From contig NZ_JSBN01000031.1 in assembly GCF_000797515.1 (NCBI RefSeq), positions 1 through 64,000 of the forward strand: a stretch of DNA of 64,000 nucleotides, written 5' to 3'. The notes under the pieces were generated by a model, which was not told the DNA's origin, did not search any database, and saw only the letters and a program-made list of their open reading frames with translations. A program made the translations under genes and the position numbers. Source of the DNA: Sphingomonas sp. Ant H11 (GTDB lineage Bacteria; Pseudomonadota; Alphaproteobacteria; Sphingomonadales; Sphingomonadaceae). The first letter of the stretch is position 1. Each line of letters starts with the position of its first letter. Positions 9,380 to 18,587 of this stretch are shown one piece after another.

Positions 9380-11862
9380 AACACCTATGTCTTGCAGCCT
9401 TGCTGACCACCGCCGCGCTGCCGCTGGGCGCGACCGCCGCGCACGCCACTGCGCCAGCTGCGGCGCTGAGCGCCCAACGCGATGGCGTCGAGGTAACGGC
9501 AGGCGCGCTCAAGATGCGCCTGACAGCACTTGCCGACGGCCTGGTGCGTGTGCGTATCGCGCGCGACGGTGCGTATCCCGAAGACGCCAGTTGGGCGGTG
9601 CTGCCCGAGCAGCGCAAGGCGCGCGCCAAGGTGACGCCGACCGCGGACGGCTTCACCACCGCCAGCCTGCGCGTCCGCATCGGCGCGGGCGGCGCGATCA
9701 CCTTCGAAACACTCGACGGTAAGATCATCTCGGCCGATGCCGCGCCCGTCGCGATCGACGGCAAGAGCTTCACGCTGCGCAAAAGCCTGCCGATCACTGA
9801 GCATTTCTATGGCCTTGGCGACAAGACCGGGGGTCTCGACCGGCGCGGCAAGGAATTCGTCGACTGGAATACCGACGCGTTCGGTTTCACCAGCGCCGAC
9901 GATCCGATCTACAAATCGATTCCATTCTTCCTCTCGACCGGCGCGCCGGGCGGTAGCTACGGCATCTTGCTCGACAACACCTATCGCACCTGGTTCGATT
10001 TCGGCCACCGCGATGCCGATACGCTGACCTTTGGTGGCCCCGACGGGCCGATCGATTATTACTTCGTCGCCGGTCCCAGCCTCGCCGATGTCACGCGGCG
10101 CTATGCCGATCTTACCGGCCATGCCCCGCTCGCCCCGAAATGGGCGCTGGGCTATCAGCAGTCGCGCTACAGCTACATGTCCGCCGACGAGATCCGCGAA
10201 ATCGCGCGCCACCTGCGCGCGGATCGCGTGCCGACCGACGTGATCTGGATGGACATAGATTATCAGGATCGCAACCGGCCCTTCACCACCAACCCGAAGA
10301 CCTTCCCCGATCTGCCCAAGCTCGCCGCCGACATGAAGGCGCAGGGGATCAAGCTGGTCGCGATCACCGATCTGCATATCGCCAAGGTCGAGACTGGCTA
10401 TGCGCCGTATACGAGCGGCAAACAGGGCGACGAATTCGTCAAAAACCCTGACGGAACCGATTATGTCGCGCCCGTGTGGCCCGGTGCCTCGGTCTTCCCC
10501 GACTTCACGCAAACCAAGTCGCGGGCGTGGTGGGGCACGCTCTACAAGGGGTTCCTCGAGGACGGCATTGCCGGGTTCTGGAACGACATGAACGAACCGG
10601 CGATCTTCAACACGCCCACCAAGACGATGCCGCTCGACACCGTCCACCGCATCGCCAGCGACGATTTCGCGCCCCGCACCGGCGACCACCGCGAGATCCA
10701 CAACGTCTATGGCATGCAGAATACGCGCGCGACCTATGACGGGTTGCTGACGCTGCGCCCCGACGAGCGCCCGTTCGTGATGACGCGCGCCAGCTATGCC
10801 GGGGGGCAGCGCTATGCCGTCACCTGGACCGGCGATAACAGCGCGACCTGGGATCACCTCAAACTGTCGGTGCAACAGATCATCAACCTGGGGCTTTCGG
10901 GCTTTGCCTATAGCGCCGCCGACGTCAGCGGCTTTGCGGGCGGCCCCAGCCCCGATTTGCTGACGCGCTGGTTTGAGATCGGTGCCTTCACCCCGGTCTT
11001 CCGCGACCATAGCGCGACCGGCACGCCGCGTGTCGAACCATGGGTCGATGGCCCCGACCACCTCGCAATCCGTCGCCGCTTCGTCGAGGAACGCTATCGC
11101 CTGATGCCCTATTTCTACGCGCTGGCGGACCAGAACAGCCGCCTTGGCGACCCGATCATGCGCCCGGTCTTCTACGATTACCCCAGCGCCGCGAGCATGG
11201 GTTGCAACCAGTCCATGGCCTTCACGCTCGGCAAGGCGCTGCTGATCGCGCCGCCGCCCAGCCCGGAATCACCGCAGACCTACGATGTCTGCCTGCCCGC
11301 CGGTGGCTGGTACGATTATTGGACCGGCCTGCGTGCGGGAACGCCCGAAGCGGCCACCAGCGGTCCGATCCAGTCGGCGACGCAAGCCGTGCCGACCGAA
11401 CACGCCAAAAGCGAGCGCGTGCTCGAGACGCCGCGGCTCGATCGCTTGCCGGTGTTCGTCCGCGCCGGGACGATCCTGCCGCGCCAGCCGCTGGTCCAGA
11501 GCACCGCGCAAACCCCGTCCGGGCCGCTGATGCTCGACATTTATCCCGGCGGCGACTGCAGTGGTACGCTGTACGAAGACGATGGCACCACGCTTGGCTA
11601 TCAGCGCGGCGCGTTCTTCCGTCAGACCGTGCGCTGCGCCACCACTGCGACGGGCATCACCGTGACGTTCGACAGCAAAGAAGGATCGCTTGCGCCGTGG
11701 TGGAAGCAGATTGCGGTGACCGTGCACGGCTGGCAGGGGCCGGGCCGCGTGACGCAAAACGGAGCGTCGCTCAATGCGGAAAGCGACGTGTCGGCTCAGA
11801 CGCTGCGCTTCACCATCCCGACGCCGGGCAAAGCGGCGCGAGTCACGATCGAGAAGAACTGA
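9376..11862 (+). CDS. Secreted GH31 alpha-glucosidase
   Basis: Glycoside hydrolase family 31, 828 residues from the ATG at 9376, which overlaps the preceding stop and begins with a signal peptide (MKHLCLAALLTTAALPLGAT..AHA). Nucleophile Asp404 lies in GFWNDMNEPAIF and acid/base Asp544 in FRDHSATGTPRVEPW. YQQSRYSYMSADEIREIA, WMDIDYQD and WTGDNSATWDHL are also characteristic. C-terminal beta-sandwich domains (MLDIYPGGDCSGTLYEDDG) complete the fold. It probably removes terminal alpha-glucose in the periplasm. Alpha-xylosidase is an alternative in this family, but the GH13 partners favour alpha-glucan. It is the last gene of the operon. GH95 on the other strand ends 16 bases away. Confidence 0.9.
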   Translation: MKHLCLAALLTTAALPLGATAAHATAPAAALSAQRDGVEVTAGALKMRLTALADGLVRVRIARDGAYPEDASWAVLPEQRKARAKVTPTADGFTTASLRVRIGAGGAITFETLDGKIISADAAPVAIDGKSFTLRKSLPITEHFYGLGDKTGGLDRRGKEFVDWNTDAFGFTSADDPIYKSIPFFLSTGAPGGSYGILLDNTYRTWFDFGHRDADTLTFGGPDGPIDYYFVAGPSLADVTRRYADLTGHAPLAPKWALGYQQSRYSYMSADEIREIARHLRADRVPTDVIWMDIDYQDRNRPFTTNPKTFPDLPKLAADMKAQGIKLVAITDLHIAKVETGYAPYTSGKQGDEFVKNPDGTDYVAPVWPGASVFPDFTQTKSRAWWGTLYKGFLEDGIAGFWNDMNEPAIFNTPTKTMPLDTVHRIASDDFAPRTGDHREIHNVYGMQNTRATYDGLLTLRPDERPFVMTRASYAGGQRYAVTWTGDNSATWDHLKLSVQQIINLGLSGFAYSAADVSGFAGGPSPDLLTRWFEIGAFTPVFRDHSATGTPRVEPWVDGPDHLAIRRRFVEERYRLMPYFYALADQNSRLGDPIMRPVFYDYPSAASMGCNQSMAFTLGKALLIAPPPSPESPQTYDVCLPAGGWYDYWTGLRAGTPEAATSGPIQSATQAVPTEHAKSERVLETPRLDRLPVFVRAGTILPRQPLVQSTAQTPSGPLMLDIYPGGDCSGTLYEDDGTTLGYQRGAFFRQTVRCATTATGITVTFDSKEGSLAPWWKQIAVTVHGWQGPGRVTQNGASLNAESDVSAQTLRFTIPTPGKAARVTIEKN

Positions 11863-11878
11863 ACGCAAAAGTCCCGGG

Positions 11879-14316
11879 CTAAGCCCAGTGCCGCATATAG
11901 CGGCCAGAGGCCGGGATCGTTACCGCAAAGCGCTCGGTGCCGAGCCGGATCTTCACCGTCGATCCGGCCGGTGCCGAAAGCGTCAGCGCTGTCGCACGGC
12001 CCTGCCGCCACGTCAGATCGACGCGGACCCCACCGCGTGCCCGGACACCCGCGATCGATCCGTCCGGCCATGCCGTTGGCAAGGCGGGCAGCAAATGCAG
12101 TTCCCCACCCCAGGACTGCACCAGCATTTCGAGAATACCCGCCGCCCCGCCGAAATTTCCGTCAATCTGGAAGGGCGGATGCGCGTCGAACATGTTGGGA
12201 TAGGTGCGCTGCGGACCGAGCAGTCCTTTGAGCACCGTATAGGCGTGATCGCCCTCGCCCATGCGCGCCCACAGACACACGCGCCATGCGGTTGCCCAGC
12301 CGGTCGATAGATCGCCGCGTTGGCGCAAGCTGACCTTGGCCGCCTCGATCAGCGCCGGCGTGTCGCGGACGTTGATCTGCCCGCTCGGATACACCGCATA
12401 GAGGTGCGAAACGTGCCGATGGTGTTGATCGGGGGCTTGCGCATCCCAATCCTCGAGCCATTCCTGAAGCTGCCCCGCCGCGCCGATCCGATCGGGCGCA
12501 ATCCGCGCACCGACCTGTTCGAGCATGGCGAGCCATTCGGTGTCCCGACCCAGCTTTCGGCCAGCGGCGATCGTATTGTTGAACAGGTCGCGGACGATCT
12601 GCCGGTCCATCGCCGGGCCGACGCACAGCGACGATCCGAACGGATGTTCGTTCTCGGGCGAGAGCGAGGGCGACGTCACCAGCCCGCGCCCCTTGGGGTC
12701 CTCGATCAGCGTGTCGACGAAGAAGTGCGCCGCTCCCTTCAGCAACGGGTACAACCGCGCCAACAGTGCCGGGTCGCGGGCAAAGTCCCAATGCGTGAAC
12801 AGCGTGTTGCAGAGCCACGCGCCGCCGCACGGCCATAGGCCCCATAACGGTCCATCGATTGGAGCGGTCGCGCGCCAGAGATCGGTATTGTGATGCGCGA
12901 CCCAGCCCCGCGCGCCGTACATCGTCCGCGCGGTCCGCGCGCCGGTAACGGACAAATCCTCGACCATCCGCACCAGCGGCTCGACGCAGAGGCCGAGCCC
13001 GCCTGGGTCAGCCGCCCAGTAATTCATCTCGGTGTTGATGTTGATGGTGTATTTGCTGCCCCAGGGCGGGGTGGTCCCCTCATTCCAGATGCCTTGCAGC
13101 GTCGACGGCTGGCTGCCCGGCCGCGACGAGGCGATGAGCAGATAGCGACCATATTGCAGATACAGCGCCGCCAGCGCCGGATCGACCGCGCTTGCGCCCG
13201 CCGCAATGCGTTCGTCGGTCGGCAACGCCGCCGCCGGGCTGGTGCCCAGATCGATCTTCACCCCGCCGAACAGCGCCGCATGATCCGTCACATGCGACCG
13301 TTGCAACGCGTGATACGCCTTGTGTTCGACCGCCTGCCCAGCGGCGCGCACCGCGCCAACGGGGTCGCCGCCCGTGTCATCATAGCGGCGGTAGCTGGTC
13401 GCGGCGGCGATCAGCAGGGTCACGCTGCGCGCGCCGGACACGGTTATGCCCTTTTGGTTCGCAACGATGACACCGTCCCCAACCGCCTGCACGCGCAGTG
13501 CGTAGCGCAACCCCGCAGGAGCACCGAGGGCGGCCTCGTTCGACCCGGTAACAAGCAGCGCATGCGCTCCGTCGGCGGCGATCGTCACGTCCGGTCCGGG
13601 CCGGTCCGCATCCTCGCGCTGCAGCCACTCGGTCGGGCGCGTGGTTTGGGGCTTTGCCCCCTCGGAGAATTGCGCGCGGGGGGTGCTGATCGCACGGGGC
13701 GCGCGATAAGCCAGATCGAAGTCGAGCGTGCCACCTTCCGCTTCCAGCCGCATCACGATCACCTGATCCGGGGCCGATGCGAACAGCTCGCGCCGGTAAC
13801 GGCCGTCTGCAGTTTCGAACTCCGTCGTGGCAATGCCCGATGCGAGGTCGAGCTCGCGCCGATAGGCGGTCGGGACCTTCGCGGATGCGAAGGTCAACAG
13901 CAGATCGCCGAGCGTGCCATAGGGCATCTGGGCGGGCGGTTTGCCCATCATTTTGCGGAAGCCAGATCCGTCGCGTCCCTATAGCGCCCGGCGGCCAGCA
14001 GCGCCCGGACCTCGGGCAACGCGGCCAAGGCCTCGAGATTGTCCGGATCATAGGGCGCACCCGCCCATAGCGTGTCCTCGTTGAGCTGAAGCCGCTCCTG
14101 TGCGACGCGACCGAACACCATTGCGCCCAGCCGTCCGTTGCCGACCGGGAGCGCCTCGGTCCAGGCTCCGGCAGGCTGCCGATACCAAAGCCGCAGGTCG
14201 CCGCTCGAATCGCTCGCCTTCGCCGCCAGCAGCGTCGGCGCAGCCGCAATCGCAAGCCCCGCCGCCAGCGTCTCGCGTCGATTGACGGCTGCGAACGCAT
14301 CGCTTGATGGCATCAT
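11879..14316 (-). CDS. GH95 alpha-L-fucosidase/alpha-L-galactosidase (frameshifted)
   Basis: Glycoside hydrolase family 95, about 812 residues once one base is restored. The N-terminal part (LRLWYRQPAGAWTEALPVGNGRLGAMVFG, LQLNEDTLWAGAPYDPDN) and the core (TLQGIWNEGTTPPWGSKYTININTEMNYW, HHNTDLWR, FQIDGNFGGAAGI) are diagnostic. The start ATG at 14316 follows a GGGGAGAG ribosome site and opens a twin-arginine-like leader (NRRETLAAGLAIAAAPTLLAA), suggesting folded export. One A is missing from the A4 run (T4 at 13951-13954 on the plus strand), splitting ATDLASAK from MMGKPPAQMPYGTLGD. In xyloglucan or arabinoxylan loci GH95 removes terminal alpha-L-fucose or L-galactose. Specificity here is inferred. 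Confidence 0.88.
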
Positions 14317-14399
14317 CGCTCTCCCCATGCGGCTTCGTCCAAGCTCCAAAACCCTGTGCGGTGCGGATGCCCGCATTGGCAAGGCGCTCGTAAATTATT

Positions 14400-14410
14400 T
14401 TGTCCGACTA
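14400..14410. promoter_or_regulatory. Candidate GntR operator, site 1 (TTGTCCGACTA)
   Basis: An imperfect palindrome, TTGTC-C-GACTA, in an AT-rich stretch between the divergent GH95 (start 14316) and esterase (start 14536) genes. FadR-subfamily GntR regulators commonly bind TTGTCnGACAA-like sites, and such a regulator is encoded at 17800. Related copies occur at 21659, 32886 and, more weakly, 23646. Confidence 0.45.
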
Positions 14411-14535
14411 TTGACCGTCGAACCACCCTCCGTTTAGCAATGCCGCACGATCCGTAAGGTCGCACGCCCGCTGCACGATCGTCGAAAACAAAAAGCTCCG
14501 GCCAGCATAAGGCAGGGCGATCGGGAGAAGACCGG

Positions 14536-15551
14536 ATGACCGGAGTGGGGCGATCCGTTGATCGACGTCGTGCTTGGTTCGCATCGCATGGCGCGGGGCG
14601 CGCCGCATTGTACGGAATGGCATTGCTGCTGGGCGCGCCCGCCATGGCACAGGACGCGCGGATGGTGCCGACTGTAGCCCCGGCCGAACCCAATGCGATC
14701 CGGCTCGAGACCGGCGACGCCGCGGGCGCGACCGCACCGGAGTCATGGTTCCGCCAATATGGCGTCGCGATGACGCGCAACGTCAGCAGCGCGACGCTGA
14801 CGCCGTTCCTCCCCGATCCTGCCAAGGCGACCGGCGCGGCGGTGATCGTGGCACCCGGCGGCGGTTTCCTGATGCTGTCGATGGAGAATGAGGGGTGGCG
14901 CGTCGCGCGTGCGCTCGCCGATCGCGGGATCGCCGCGTTCGTTCTGAAATACCGCCTGAAGCCAACCCCCGCCGGCATGCCCGAGTTCGAACAGGCGGTA
15001 GCGGCGATGTTCGCGGGTGCCGGACGTCCCACATCGCGGCTGCGCCCCGAGGAGGCTGCCGCCGGGCTGGCCGAGCCGATCGCCGACGCGCGCGCCGCCT
15101 TCGCACTGATCCGTGCGCACGCCCGCGAATGGCGGGTCGATCCAGCCCGCGTTGGGATGATGGGCTTCTCGGCAGGGGCCATGACGACAATGGCCACCGC
15201 GCTCACCGCCCCCGAACTGCACCCGGCGTTCCTCGCGCCGATCTACGGCTCGATGGAGGCGGTCAGCGTACGCCCCGACGCGCCGCCGCTGTTCGCGGTG
15301 CTCGCCGCCGACGACCCGCTGTTCGCACGCAAAGGTCTGGGCCTGATCGATTCGTGGCAGCAGGCGGGACGGCCTGTCGAATTTCATTTGTATGGCCAGG
15401 GCGGCCACGGCTTCGGCTTGGTAAAGCGAACACGACGAGCACCGAGTGGTTCGACGCCTTCGTCCGTTGGCTCGATATGAACGGCTTGCTGACACGCCAG
15501 CGGGACGGCGGCGCGGCAGGCGCAAGCGGCACGGGAGCGACAAAGCCATGA
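14536..15551 (+). CDS. Secreted alpha/beta-hydrolase, acetyl-xylan-esterase-like (frameshifted)
   Basis: Alpha/beta-hydrolase fold esterase (BD-FAE/Aes-like), about 338 residues after repair, with a signal peptide ending AMA|QDAR. The oxyanion region is VIVAPGGGF, the nucleophile Ser lies in MMGFSAGAMTT, the acid Asp in AADDPLF, and the His in GGHGFG. One G is missing at 15420-15421: restoring it continues the protein as GKANTTSTEWFDAFVRWLDMNGLL to the stop at 15551, which overlaps the next start. Relatives in plant-polysaccharide loci deacetylate xylan or related polymers. That role is inferred from the GH43/GH51/GH3 neighbours. It is transcribed divergently from GH95 across a 219-bp promoter region. 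Confidence 0.8.
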
Positions 15552-16237
15552 AACCGATCAAGATCGCAATCGTGCTGGCAGTGGGCGCTTTAGCGCCGCT
15601 GACCGCCGGTTTGGCGCAACAGGCACCCGCGCCTGCGCGCAGTTTCGAACCCTATTTTACCGCGCCGACAAACGCACCGCTGCCCCCTGACGCCGACGGT
15701 TTCCTGCAACGCTGGCTGCTGTTGGAACCGATCGTCAAGCCAAACCGCAGCAACATCGGTTTCACGCAAAGCTATGTGCGCGCCGCGCTGACCGATTTTC
15801 CCGGTGGCACTGTTGCCGTGCCGCGCGATGGTGCGCTGATCAAGACGCCGGAGCCGCTGCGCTGGCACGCGCTCGATGCGCGGTTGTTCGACGTCAAGCT
15901 GTTCAATTTCGCGCAAAGCCTCGGCAAGCCGGTCTATGGTGTGATCTTCCATGCGGTCACCGTCGTCGACAGCCCGCGCGAAATGCACAATGTGCGCCTC
16001 GCCGTCGGCTCGAACGCGGCATCGATGTGGTGGGTCAATGGCACCGAAGCCGTCGGCCTGTACGGCGACCGCCGGATGGTGATGGACGATGGCGTATCGC
16101 AACCGCTGACGCTGCACAAAGGGCGCAACATCATCCGTGGTGCGGTCATCAACGGTCCGGGCCTCAGCGACTTTTGCGTCCGCTTTGTCGACGCCGAGGG
16201 GCGACCGGTCCGCGACCTCACGATCGACCTCAAATAG
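15548..16237 (+). CDS. Small secreted protein of unknown function
   Basis: A 229-residue protein whose start (ATG at 15548) overlaps the esterase stop. The N-terminus is a signal peptide (MKPIKIAIVLAVGALAPLTAGLAQQ). I do not recognise a catalytic motif. The later half has a beta-rich pattern with WWVNGTEAVGLYGDRR and LTLHKGRNIIRGAVINGPGLSDFCVRF, which resembles the galactose-binding-like (jelly-roll) modules seen beside glycosidases (the 'substrate-bearing NG' plus 'L..G.N.I...V.N..G' arrangement). It may therefore be an accessory carbohydrate-binding protein for the esterase or the GH43 downstream. Translational coupling to the esterase supports a shared job. Confidence 0.65.
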   Translation: MKPIKIAIVLAVGALAPLTAGLAQQAPAPARSFEPYFTAPTNAPLPPDADGFLQRWLLLEPIVKPNRSNIGFTQSYVRAALTDFPGGTVAVPRDGALIKTPEPLRWHALDARLFDVKLFNFAQSLGKPVYGVIFHAVTVVDSPREMHNVRLAVGSNAASMWWVNGTEAVGLYGDRRMVMDDGVSQPLTLHKGRNIIRGAVINGPGLSDFCVRFVDAEGRPVRDLTIDLK

Positions 16238-16279
16238 CTCCGTCCGGGCTTAAACCCGCGCGATCCCGTTGGAGATACC

Positions 16280-17716
16280 ATGAAGTACGCTGCGATTGCC
16301 GTCCTGTCGGCCCTGCTCGCACTGCCGGGCACCGCCGCTGCCCAATTGGAGGGCGAGCCCTTTATCCATGATCCCTCGACGATCGCGCTGTCGGACGGGA
16401 AATATTATACGTTCGGCACAGGGCGCGGTGGCCTGGTGTCCGAAGACGGCTGGAGCTGGCATAGCGGTGGCGTTCGTCCCGGCGGCGGGGTCGCGCCCGA
16501 CATCATCCACATCGGCGATCGCTACTATGTCGCCTATGCGGTCGGCGGCGGCGGCATGAACGGCGGCCATGCCAGCCAGATCAAGGTGATGTGGACGCAC
16601 TCGCTTGACCCCGGCTCGCCCGCTTTCGGATATCATGATGTCGGCGTCGTTGCCGAGAGCAACGGCGTCGAAGACGCCGATGCGATCGATCCCGCCTTCC
16701 TCCTCGCCGACGGGCGGCTGTGGCTGAGCTACGGCACCTATTTCGGCTATATCCGCATGGTCGAGCTCGATCCCACAACGGGTGCCCGGCGCGCAGGCAA
16801 CCAACCGGTCGATATCGCGATCGACATGGAAGCCACCGCACTGCTCTACCGCGATGGCTATTACTATCTGCTGGGAACGCACGGCACGTGCTGCGACGGG
16901 CCCAATTCTTCGTACAACATTCGCGTCGGGCGCTCGCGCTCGCCGACCGGCCCGTTCGTCGACCATATGGGCGTACCGCTGCTGAAAGGCGGTGGGAAAC
17001 TGGTGGTCGCCGGGCGCGGGCGTCGCTACGGCCCCGGCCATTTCGGCCTGGTCGACCTTGGCGACGGACTCCAGAAGTTCTCGATGCACTATGAAGCCGA
17101 TATGGATCGCAGCGGGCGTAGCGTGCTCGCGATCGAGCCCTTGTTGTGGAAGGATGGCTGGCCGGTCGGCGGCGAAAATCTTGCGGCCGGAACGTATGAG
17201 ATCGAATCGCAGCGCAGCGGCGGCGCGCTGCAGCTTGCCGTTGACGACACCCGCATCGCGTTCGATGCGCGCCGCAGCTTCTTTGCTGCGCCGAATACGC
17301 CGGTCACCCCCATCGCGAACCAGACGCTTGGCGAAGATCAGGCGAACTGGCCAAGCGGGCCGATCAACGTCGACCTTGGCGATTATATGATCAGGCCGCA
17401 CCAGCAATGGACAATCGCCCCAGTCGCCGGGGCAGGCGGCTATTTCGGTGCCCCGTATTACAGCATCCTCATCGCGGGTACCGGCCGCGCGCTGGCCGTG
17501 TCGGGCGAGACCGTCGCAACCGTGCCAACCTTTACCGGCGCACCCGAGCAATTGTGGCGGATCGACCAACTCACCGACGGCACCTACCGGATAACGCCGA
17601 AGGTGACGGGACAAGGCCCGTCGCGCGCGCTGGTTGCCGTGGGGGCCAGCACCCCCGCCCTTGCCCCGTTCGATCCCGCAAGCGCCGTCGGACGGTGGAC
17701 CTTCAAGCGACCGTAG
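16280..17716 (+). CDS. Secreted GH43 arabinanase-like enzyme with C-terminal lectin-like region
   Basis: GH43 family (arabinan endo-1,5-alpha-L-arabinosidase/exo-arabinanase group), 478 residues with signal peptide (ALLALPGTAAAQ). The blade-1 catalytic base Asp is in FIHDPSTIALSDGKYYTFGTG, DADAIDPAFL holds the pKa-modulating Asp, and the general acid is probably the Glu of DMEATALLY. Residues from about 300 (ENLAAGTYEIESQRSGGALQLAV) form a second domain that resembles a ricin-type beta-trefoil or C-terminal beta-sandwich. It lies 42 bases after the small secreted protein, in the same direction, and probably belongs to the same transcript. The substrate is inferred to be arabinan or arabinoxylan side chains. 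Confidence 0.85.
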   Translation: MKYAAIAVLSALLALPGTAAAQLEGEPFIHDPSTIALSDGKYYTFGTGRGGLVSEDGWSWHSGGVRPGGGVAPDIIHIGDRYYVAYAVGGGGMNGGHASQIKVMWTHSLDPGSPAFGYHDVGVVAESNGVEDADAIDPAFLLADGRLWLSYGTYFGYIRMVELDPTTGARRAGNQPVDIAIDMEATALLYRDGYYYLLGTHGTCCDGPNSSYNIRVGRSRSPTGPFVDHMGVPLLKGGGKLVVAGRGRRYGPGHFGLVDLGDGLQKFSMHYEADMDRSGRSVLAIEPLLWKDGWPVGGENLAAGTYEIESQRSGGALQLAVDDTRIAFDARRSFFAAPNTPVTPIANQTLGEDQANWPSGPINVDLGDYMIRPHQQWTIAPVAGAGGYFGAPYYSILIAGTGRALAVSGETVATVPTFTGAPEQLWRIDQLTDGTYRITPKVTGQGPSRALVAVGASTPALAPFDPASAVGRWTFKRP

Positions 17717-17799
17717 CGGAGACTCCCCATCTTCACGGAAGGACGTCCTACGATAGTCGCAGTTTCCGTCACGACCGGCTGCTGCTAGAGTTCGGCGCT

Positions 17800-18576
17800 G
17801 TGACGATCGAACATTCCCTCTCCCCGGCTGAAGATGCCGGAACCGCAACCGACAGCGAACTGCCAACGCGCTCTCCGCGCGGCAAAGGGCGGCGGCTGCG
17901 CGGCGCCATTGCCCACAAACTCGGCGTGGCCATCCTGTCTGGCAAATATGCCCCGGGCGAGACGCTTTCCAGCGAGACCGTCTTTGCCGAATCGCTCGAC
18001 GTATCGCGCAGTGCTTATCGCGAAGGCATCCAGGCGCTGATTGCCAAGGGGCTGGTCGAAAGCCGACCAAAAGCGGGAACGCGCGTGCTCCCGCGCGACC
18101 GGTGGAATCTGCTCGACCCCGACGTGCTCGGCTGGGCCTTTGCCGGCGAACCCGATCCGCAATTGGTGCGCAGCCTGTTCGAACTGCGCTTGATCATCGA
18201 ACCTGCCGCCGCCGGGATGGCCGCGACCAAGCGCGACCGCAGCGAACTCAAACGCATGAAGGAGGCACTTGCCGCGATGCGGCGGCATTCGCTCGCGACC
18301 GATCTGGGCCGTGCGGCCGACCGGCAGTTTCACGATACGATCCTGCGCGCCACCCGCAACGATGCGTTGGTGGTGCTCAGCGCCTCGATCGGCGCAGCGG
18401 TCAGTTGGACAACGCAGTTCAAGCAACGCCTGCGCGCGCTGCCGCGCAACCCGATCCCCGATCACGTGCTCGTTTATGACGCGATTGCCGCCGCCGACCC
18501 CGACGCCGCCAGCGCGGCGATGCGGCGGCTGGTCGAACTCGCGCTGGAAGATACCCAAAGCGCGATGGCGAGCTGA
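17800..18576 (+). CDS. FadR-subfamily GntR transcriptional regulator
   Basis: A 258-residue regulator. The N-terminal winged helix-turn-helix is LRGAIAHKLGVAILSGKYAPGETL..ETVFAESLDVSRSAYREGIQALIAKGLVESRPKAGTRV, and the C-terminal FCD ligand domain contains FELRLIIEPAAAGMAA, FHDTILRATRN and HVLVYDAIAAADPDAAS. It starts at GTG 17800 after a weak AGAG site. FCD regulators usually respond to small organic acids or sugar acids. Here it probably controls the flanking hemicellulose genes through GTCYGWNTA sites. It ends 12 bases before the convergent GH27 gene. Confidence 0.88.
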   Translation: MTIEHSLSPAEDAGTATDSELPTRSPRGKGRRLRGAIAHKLGVAILSGKYAPGETLSSETVFAESLDVSRSAYREGIQALIAKGLVESRPKAGTRVLPRDRWNLLDPDVLGWAFAGEPDPQLVRSLFELRLIIEPAAAGMAATKRDRSELKRMKEALAAMRRHSLATDLGRAADRQFHDTILRATRNDALVVLSASIGAAVSWTTQFKQRLRALPRNPIPDHVLVYDAIAAADPDAASAAMRRLVELALEDTQSAMAS

Positions 18577-18587
18577 TCGCGCCGGAG

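Noticed and set aside
13948..13954. Possible programmed frameshift or stop-restart (AAAATGATG) in GH95
   Set aside because: GH95 genes are not known to use recoding, and the window has many similar single-base errors, so a missing A is simpler.
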